Shown: piece by piece, positions 6,097 through 8,967 of the stretch
Layout: every line of letters begins with the position of its first letter
Position numbering within the stretch: the stretch's first letter is position 1
Source: CAYPZU01 sp964415395
GTDB lineage: Bacteria; Chlamydiota; Chlamydiia; Chlamydiales; SM23-39
Reading direction: 5' to 3'
Assembly (NCBI GenBank): GCA_964415395.1
Contig: CAYPZU010000075.1
Span: 1-8,967 of the forward strand
Length of the DNA: 8,967 nucleotides
The notes under the pieces: model-generated
What the model saw: only the letters and a program-made list of their open reading frames with translations
What the model was told of the DNA's origin: nothing
Database searches by the model: none
Made by a program: the position numbers and the translations under genes

Positions 6097-6121
6097 GCTC
6101 CTCGGCGCCCCTACGAGGAGC
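6097..6121 (+). promoter_or_regulatory. Hairpin masking the capsid gene's Shine-Dalgarno sequence
   Basis: GCTCCTCG (6097-6104) is the exact reverse complement of CGAGGAGC (6114-6121), with a 9-nt loop between. The right arm contains the whole GAGGAG ribosome-binding site (6115-6120), 6 nt before the capsid ATG at 6127. If the hairpin forms, ribosome entry is blocked. It starts only 6 nt after the T-run of the terminator-like hairpin. The base pairing is directly visible; control of translation is inferred. Confidence 0.6.
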
Positions 6122-6126
6122 TCCCC

Positions 6127-7359
6127 ATGTCCGATCGTTTGCGCGCCTTGCGGCTGGATCGCGGGCGGAAGGTCACCCAGATGCGCGCCGTGCTGGAGGC
6201 CGCCAACGGCCGCGACATGAGCGCCGAGGAGAAGAGCCAGTACGAGGCCCTCGAGGCCGAGCAGGACCGGCTCGCCGCCCAGATCACCCGCGAGGAGAAG
6301 GTGGCCGAGCTCGAGGGCGCGCTGGCCCAGGTCGCGGATCCGGCGGTGGCGCTGGCCCCGGCCGCACCGGCCGGCGGAGCGCCCGTGGCCCACAACGCCA
6401 CCCCCGCGTACCGCGCGGCCTACGAGCAGTATCTCCTCAACGGCCTCGCCGGCATCCACAGCCCGAAGTACCTGGCCGCCCTTCAGGCGGACAGCGACCC
6501 CGCCGGCGGGTTCCTCGTCATGCCGCAGGAGATGTCGAGCGAGCTCATCAAGGCGATCGACAACGAGGTCTTCATCCGCCGGCTGGCTCACATCGAGCGC
6601 GTGACCTCCGCCCAGTCCCTGGGCGCGGCCTCGCTCGACGCGGACCCGGCCGACGCGGACTGGACCGCGGAGCTGGCCACCGGCTCCGAAGACTCCACGA
6701 TGGCCTTCGGGAAGCGGGAGCTCCACCCGCACCCGCTCGCCAAGCGGATCAAGGTCTCCCGGAAGCTGCTCCGCCTCACGGGCGGCGGGGCCGAGGCCAT
6801 CGTGCGCGCACGCCTGGCGTACAAGTTCGGCGTCAGCGAGGAGAAGGGCTTCCTCACCGGCGACGGCGCGTCCAAGCCGCTGGGCGTCTTCACCCTCTCG
6901 ACCTCGGGCATCGGCGCGGGCCGCGACGTGTCCACGGGCAACACCTCCGTCGCCATCGGCGCCGACAACCTCTTCGAGGTGAAGTACAGCCTCAAGGCCG
7001 GGTATCAGGCCAACGGCGTCTGGATCTTCCACCGCGACGCGGTCAAGCAGATCCGGAAGCTCAAGGACTCCTCGAACCAGTACCTCTGGCAGCCGGGCCT
7101 CGCGGGTGGCCAGCCGGACCGGATCCTCGATCGGCCGTTCTACATGAGCGAGTACGCGCCGAACACGTTCACGACCGGGCTGTACGTCGGCATCTTCGGC
7201 GACTTCAGCTACTACTGGATCGCCGAGGCCATGAACATGGAGCTCCAGCGGCTGCAGGAGCTCTACGCCGAGACCAACCAGATCGGCTTCATCGGCCGGC
7301 AGGAAGTCGACGGCATGCCGGTGCTCGAGGAAGCCTTCGCCCGCGTGAAGCTGGCGTAG
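6127..7359 (+). CDS. Major capsid protein, HK97 fold, with N-terminal delta-like domain
   Basis: 410 residues. The ATG at 6127 has GAGGAG 6 nt upstream; the frame is open from 6049 but that extension would start inside the terminator hairpin and has no ribosome-binding site. Residues 1-68 are charged and heptad-like (for example SAEEKSQYEALEAEQDRLAA 32-51), a coiled-coil delta-type scaffold domain; an Ala/Pro/Gly linker (66-92) is the likely region cut by the upstream protease. The shell domain carries familiar HK97-fold stretches: DPAGGFLVMPQEMSSELI (124-141), KRELHPHPLAKRIKVSRKLL (196-215), EEKGFLTGDGASKPLGVF (238-255), VWIFHRDAVKQIRKLKD (298-314) and GIFGDFSYYWIAEAMNMELQRL (355-376). Several hundred copies form the shell, so it needs far more product than portal or protease; the leader before it may serve that. 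Confidence 0.96.
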   Translation: MSDRLRALRLDRGRKVTQMRAVLEAANGRDMSAEEKSQYEALEAEQDRLAAQITREEKVAELEGALAQVADPAVALAPAAPAGGAPVAHNATPAYRAAYEQYLLNGLAGIHSPKYLAALQADSDPAGGFLVMPQEMSSELIKAIDNEVFIRRLAHIERVTSAQSLGAASLDADPADADWTAELATGSEDSTMAFGKRELHPHPLAKRIKVSRKLLRLTGGGAEAIVRARLAYKFGVSEEKGFLTGDGASKPLGVFTLSTSGIGAGRDVSTGNTSVAIGADNLFEVKYSLKAGYQANGVWIFHRDAVKQIRKLKDSSNQYLWQPGLAGGQPDRILDRPFYMSEYAPNTFTTGLYVGIFGDFSYYWIAEAMNMELQRLQELYAETNQIGFIGRQEVDGMPVLEEAFARVKLA

Positions 7360-7376
7360 GCCAGGCGACGACACCC

Positions 7377-7400
7377 GGGGGGCGGCACCCGCCGCCCTTC
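7377..7400 (+). promoter_or_regulatory. GC-rich hairpin after the capsid gene
   Basis: GGGCGGC (7380-7386) and GCCGCCC (7391-7397) pair perfectly around a 4-nt ACCC loop, and three more pairs (two G-U) extend the stem to 7377-7400. It begins 18 nt after the capsid stop. No T-run follows, so it is a poor intrinsic terminator; it may protect the 3' end of capsid mRNA or partly reduce read-through into the next genes. Role inferred from position only. Confidence 0.45.
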
Positions 7401-7425
7401 GCACCTCATCAGGGAGACCGACCCC

Positions 7426-7827
7426 ATGAAGGACATCGGCAGTGGATTGAGCGCCGCGGTGGATGTGCCCTCCGCCGCCATCCGGAACGGCAACGCCGCG
7501 ACCAACGGCGACGGGGCCGACCTCGCGGGCTTCAACGGCGCCGTCGTCGCGTTCTACAGCGGCGTGATCACCGACGGCTCCGTCGCCTGCAAGGTGCAGG
7601 AAGACGACCAGTCCAGCTTCGCGACCGCCGCCGACGTGGCCGCGGCGGACATCGTCGGGGGCACCAACCTCCAGACCCTGGCCGCGGCGGACGACAAGGT
7701 CGTCAAGGAGCTGGGGTACATCGGCAAGAAGCGGTATATCCGCGGCGTGATGACCCAGTCCGGCGCAACGACCGGCGGCTTCTACGGGTCGCTGATCGTC
7801 CGCGGCGCCGCCATCAAGCAGCCGTAA
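7426..7827 (+). CDS. Small probable head structural protein downstream of the capsid gene
   Basis: 133 residues, starting at ATG 7426 with AGGGAG (7411-7416) 9 nt upstream. The sequence is Ala/Gly/Asp-rich, with no membrane segment, signal peptide or cysteine cluster; its single Cys is in GSVACKVQEDDQSSF. It is a type often seen directly after the capsid gene in HK97-like phages: an N-terminal DLAGFNGAVVAFYSGVITDG segment (32-51), a central VQEDDQSSFATAAD block, and a beta-rich C-terminus KKRYIRGVMTQSGATTGGFYG (about 105-125). That layout suggests a compact beta-sandwich. By position it may be a capsid decoration or minor head protein, but no function for this type is known to me and none can be read from motifs. 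The stop lies 10 nt before the next GTG. Confidence 0.8.
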   Translation: MKDIGSGLSAAVDVPSAAIRNGNAATNGDGADLAGFNGAVVAFYSGVITDGSVACKVQEDDQSSFATAADVAAADIVGGTNLQTLAAADDKVVKELGYIGKKRYIRGVMTQSGATTGGFYGSLIVRGAAIKQP

Positions 7828-7847
7828 GTAGGCTGCCGTGAGCAGCC
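7818..7847 (+). promoter_or_regulatory. Two competing hairpins over a stop/start junction
   Basis: GCAGCC occurs at 7818-7823 and 7842-7847, and its exact complement GGCTGC lies between, at 7831-7836. The middle copy can pair with the left one (7-nt loop, next to the TAA at 7825-7827) or with the right one (5-nt loop holding the GTG start at 7838-7840), but not both. The downstream gene has only a weak Shine-Dalgarno (AGTAGG, 7827-7832) in this same stretch. This could couple adaptor translation to ribosomes finishing the upstream gene. Short GC-rich matches can also arise by chance. Confidence 0.35.
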
Positions 7848-8422
7848 TGGTTTCCTCGGCGACCGTCCTCAACTTCCTCGCGCTTGGCGAGGGGGAGGGG
7901 GGCGCCGACCAGGTTGTGGCCCTGGCTGGCCAGGTCGAGGCATTGCTGGTCAGCCAGTGCGGCCGGACCGAGCGGGCGTTCCAGGACGCCGCGCAAGGAC
8001 GGGTGGAATACCGCGACGGGACCGGCCGCCCCAGCCTCTGGCTGGACTATCCGATCGCCGTCCTGACCAGTGTGACGATCGGACCGGACCATGCCGCCCC
8101 GAGTGCCACGCTCCCGGTCAATGACCAGACCGCGCTGGTGTGGTCCGCCGGGTCGCCCCGCCTGGTGCGCGTCGATGGCGGGGTCTGGGGCTGCCTGGAC
8201 GAGCCCCGGATCGTGCGGGTGACCTACGACGCCGCCGCGGACCTCCCCGCCGATGCCGCCCTCGCGGTGCTCCGGGTGACGGCCGCGGTCTGGCGGCAGC
8301 GGGGCGCCGAAGACGTGAAGAGCGAGCGGGTGGGCGGCTACAGCGCCGACCTGGCGGCCGCCGCGGATAGTGATCCGATCTGGCAGGCGGTGGTGGAACA
8401 GCACCGGGTCTCGGTCGGATGA
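7838..8422 (+). CDS. Head-tail adaptor (HK97 gp6-like connector)
   Basis: 194 residues. The N-terminal part is helical (about 5-50), with VEALLVSQCGRTERAF as the usual helix leading to a beta-strand block (55-128: VEYRDGTGRPSLWLDYPIAVLTSVTIG, then RIVRVTYDAA). The C-terminal part is helical again (DLPADAALAVLRVTAAVWRQRG, 135-156), followed by SERVGGYSADL and DPIWQAVVEQHR near the end. This order fits the gp6/SPP1 gp15-like connector family, which binds the portal after packaging and forms the first neck ring. The start is GTG 7838; only a weak AGTAGG precedes it, 5 nt away, and the start sits within the competing hairpins at 7818-7847. The stop overlaps the next ATG as ATGA, so downstream translation is probably coupled. 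Confidence 0.8.
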   Translation: MSSLVSSATVLNFLALGEGEGGADQVVALAGQVEALLVSQCGRTERAFQDAAQGRVEYRDGTGRPSLWLDYPIAVLTSVTIGPDHAAPSATLPVNDQTALVWSAGSPRLVRVDGGVWGCLDEPRIVRVTYDAAADLPADAALAVLRVTAAVWRQRGAEDVKSERVGGYSADLAAAADSDPIWQAVVEQHRVSVG

Positions 8423-8793
8423 GCCTCGCCGGCCGTGCCGCCACGAAGGGCAGCACGCTGGCCGTTTACCGGCCGACCTACGGGGCGGCCCCCGCGGCGG
8501 ATGGGACTCGGGTGGTGACGGCCTGGACGCTGGTCGGGAGCGGGATCCGGGGCGTGCTCGACGTGCTGACGGCCGACCTGGCCGACAAGGTCTTCGGCCA
8601 GATGGACGTGGCCCGGACCCGCACGATGCTCCCGAGCGGCACCAACGTGGTGGCCGGCGACGGCCTCCTGGTCACGGCGGGGTTCCAGATCGGCGCCCGG
8701 TTCCGGGTGGTGGAGGCGCAACGGTACGACTTCCGCGCGCGGGCGGCCCATGTGGATGTCGCCCTCGAAAGCACGACGGAGACGTTCCCGTGA
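8419..8793 (+). CDS. Head closure / head-tail joining protein
   Basis: 124 residues, mostly predicted beta-strand. Features shared with head-closure proteins (HK97 gp7/SPP1 gp16-like group): an N-terminal LAVYRPTYG strand, a central segment ending VARTRTMLPSGTNVVAGDGLLVTAG (64-88), where a polar strand leads to a PSGT-x-V-x-AGD turn, and a C-terminal GARFRVVEAQRYDFRARAAHVDVALE (92-117) pairing a recast RVVE strand with a His-x-x-VAL strand. Such proteins plug the portal-adaptor channel and provide the tail docking face. No good Shine-Dalgarno precedes ATG 8419; the ATGA overlap with the adaptor stop suggests translational coupling. The family call rests on pattern and position rather than catalytic motifs. 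Confidence 0.7.
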   Translation: MSLAGRAATKGSTLAVYRPTYGAAPAADGTRVVTAWTLVGSGIRGVLDVLTADLADKVFGQMDVARTRTMLPSGTNVVAGDGLLVTAGFQIGARFRVVEAQRYDFRARAAHVDVALESTTETFP

Positions 8794-8967
8794 TCCAGAT
8801 CCTGTCGGGCGGGGTGCGGGGGGCGGCGGTCACGGTGAATCGCGGCGTCGAGCGGGCCCTGAACGAGCTGGGCGGCGTGCGGAGCGCTGAGATGCGGAAG
8901 GCCGGCAACACCCTGGCCCGGAGCATCCGGAAGACGCTGAGCGTGGCGGGCAGCGGTCTGGCCGTGA
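8790..8967 (+). CDS. HK97 gp10-like tail completion / minor structural protein, 3' truncated by window edge
   Basis: 59 codons are visible from GTG 8790 and the frame is still open at the window end. The start is supported by GGAGA (8778-8782), 7 nt upstream, and by the GTGA overlap with the previous stop. The visible part starts with a short beta-like MIQILSGGV, then a helical region with ALNELGGVRSAEMRKAGNTLARSIRKTLS (about 24-52). A short N-terminal strand, an amphipathic helix and a basic RSIRK segment fit the N-termini of gp10-like proteins, which follow the head-closure gene in HK97-type phages and link neck to tail. The call rests mainly on gene order, since the diagnostic C-terminal part lies outside the window. 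Confidence 0.5.
   Translation, partial: MIQILSGGVRGAAVTVNRGVERALNELGGVRSAEMRKAGNTLARSIRKTLSVAGSGLAV

Noticed and set aside
6049..6126. 26-codon N-terminal extension of the capsid protein from TTG 6049
   Set aside because: It would start within the terminator-like hairpin with no ribosome-binding site; ATG 6127 has GAGGAG at proper spacing and a typical delta-domain N-terminus.
5953..7872. 639-codon minus-strand open frame, with similar ones at 3616-4980 and 4764-6059
   Set aside because: Opposite genes with clear capsid, portal and protease motifs; stop-codon scarcity in high-GC DNA explains them. No ribosome-binding site or family motif seen.
1..8967. CRISPR array, tRNA, rRNA, insertion sequence, integrase or att site
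   Set aside because: No regularly spaced repeats, cloverleaf-like sequence, transposase or integrase motifs, or terminal repeats were seen on either strand.

Overview
The window is part of a high-GC tailed-phage or prophage genome (roughly two-thirds G+C by eye, codons mostly ending in C or G). It holds the DNA-packaging and head-assembly module of an HK97-type phage, all on the + strand. Nothing in the sequence identifies the host, and no integrase, att site, tRNA or lysogeny gene is visible, so free phage and prophage cannot be told apart. All calls come from motifs and gene order; no database search was run.

Layout. (1) 2-873: the 3' part of a GT-B glycosyltransferase gene (cut by the window edge), coupled by a TGATG overlap to a small HNH nuclease gene. 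Both use more A/T-ending codons than the genes that follow. (2) 874-1009: a non-coding gap with an AT-rich island and a long interrupted inverted repeat just before the terminase genes. (3) 1010-5897: a tightly packed run of P27-type terminase small subunit, terminase large subunit, a 64-residue membrane protein, HK97-family portal and S49 (SppA/ClpP-fold) prohead protease, joined by overlaps of 23, 10, 1 and 4 nt. (4) 5898-6126: a 229-nt non-coding stretch holding a sigma70-like promoter, two long hairpins (the second followed by T6, like an intrinsic terminator) and a third hairpin that buries the Shine-Dalgarno sequence of the next gene. (5) 6127-8967: HK97-fold major capsid protein, a small probable structural protein, a gp6-like head-tail adaptor, a head-closure protein, and the start of a gp10-like tail-completion gene cut by the right edge.

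How it works together. The terminase pair (perhaps helped by the HNH protein) would pump DNA through the portal into a prohead built from the capsid protein. There is no separate scaffold gene: the capsid protein carries an N-terminal coiled-coil delta-like domain that the protease should remove. Adaptor, closure and gp10-like proteins then finish the neck for tail attachment.

The protein content is conventional. The part most worth a second look is the RNA leader before the capsid gene: promoter, structured RNA, terminator-like hairpin, then a second hairpin masking the ribosome-binding site. This could set capsid output relative to the portal/protease block, or yield a separate small phage RNA of about 140 nt.
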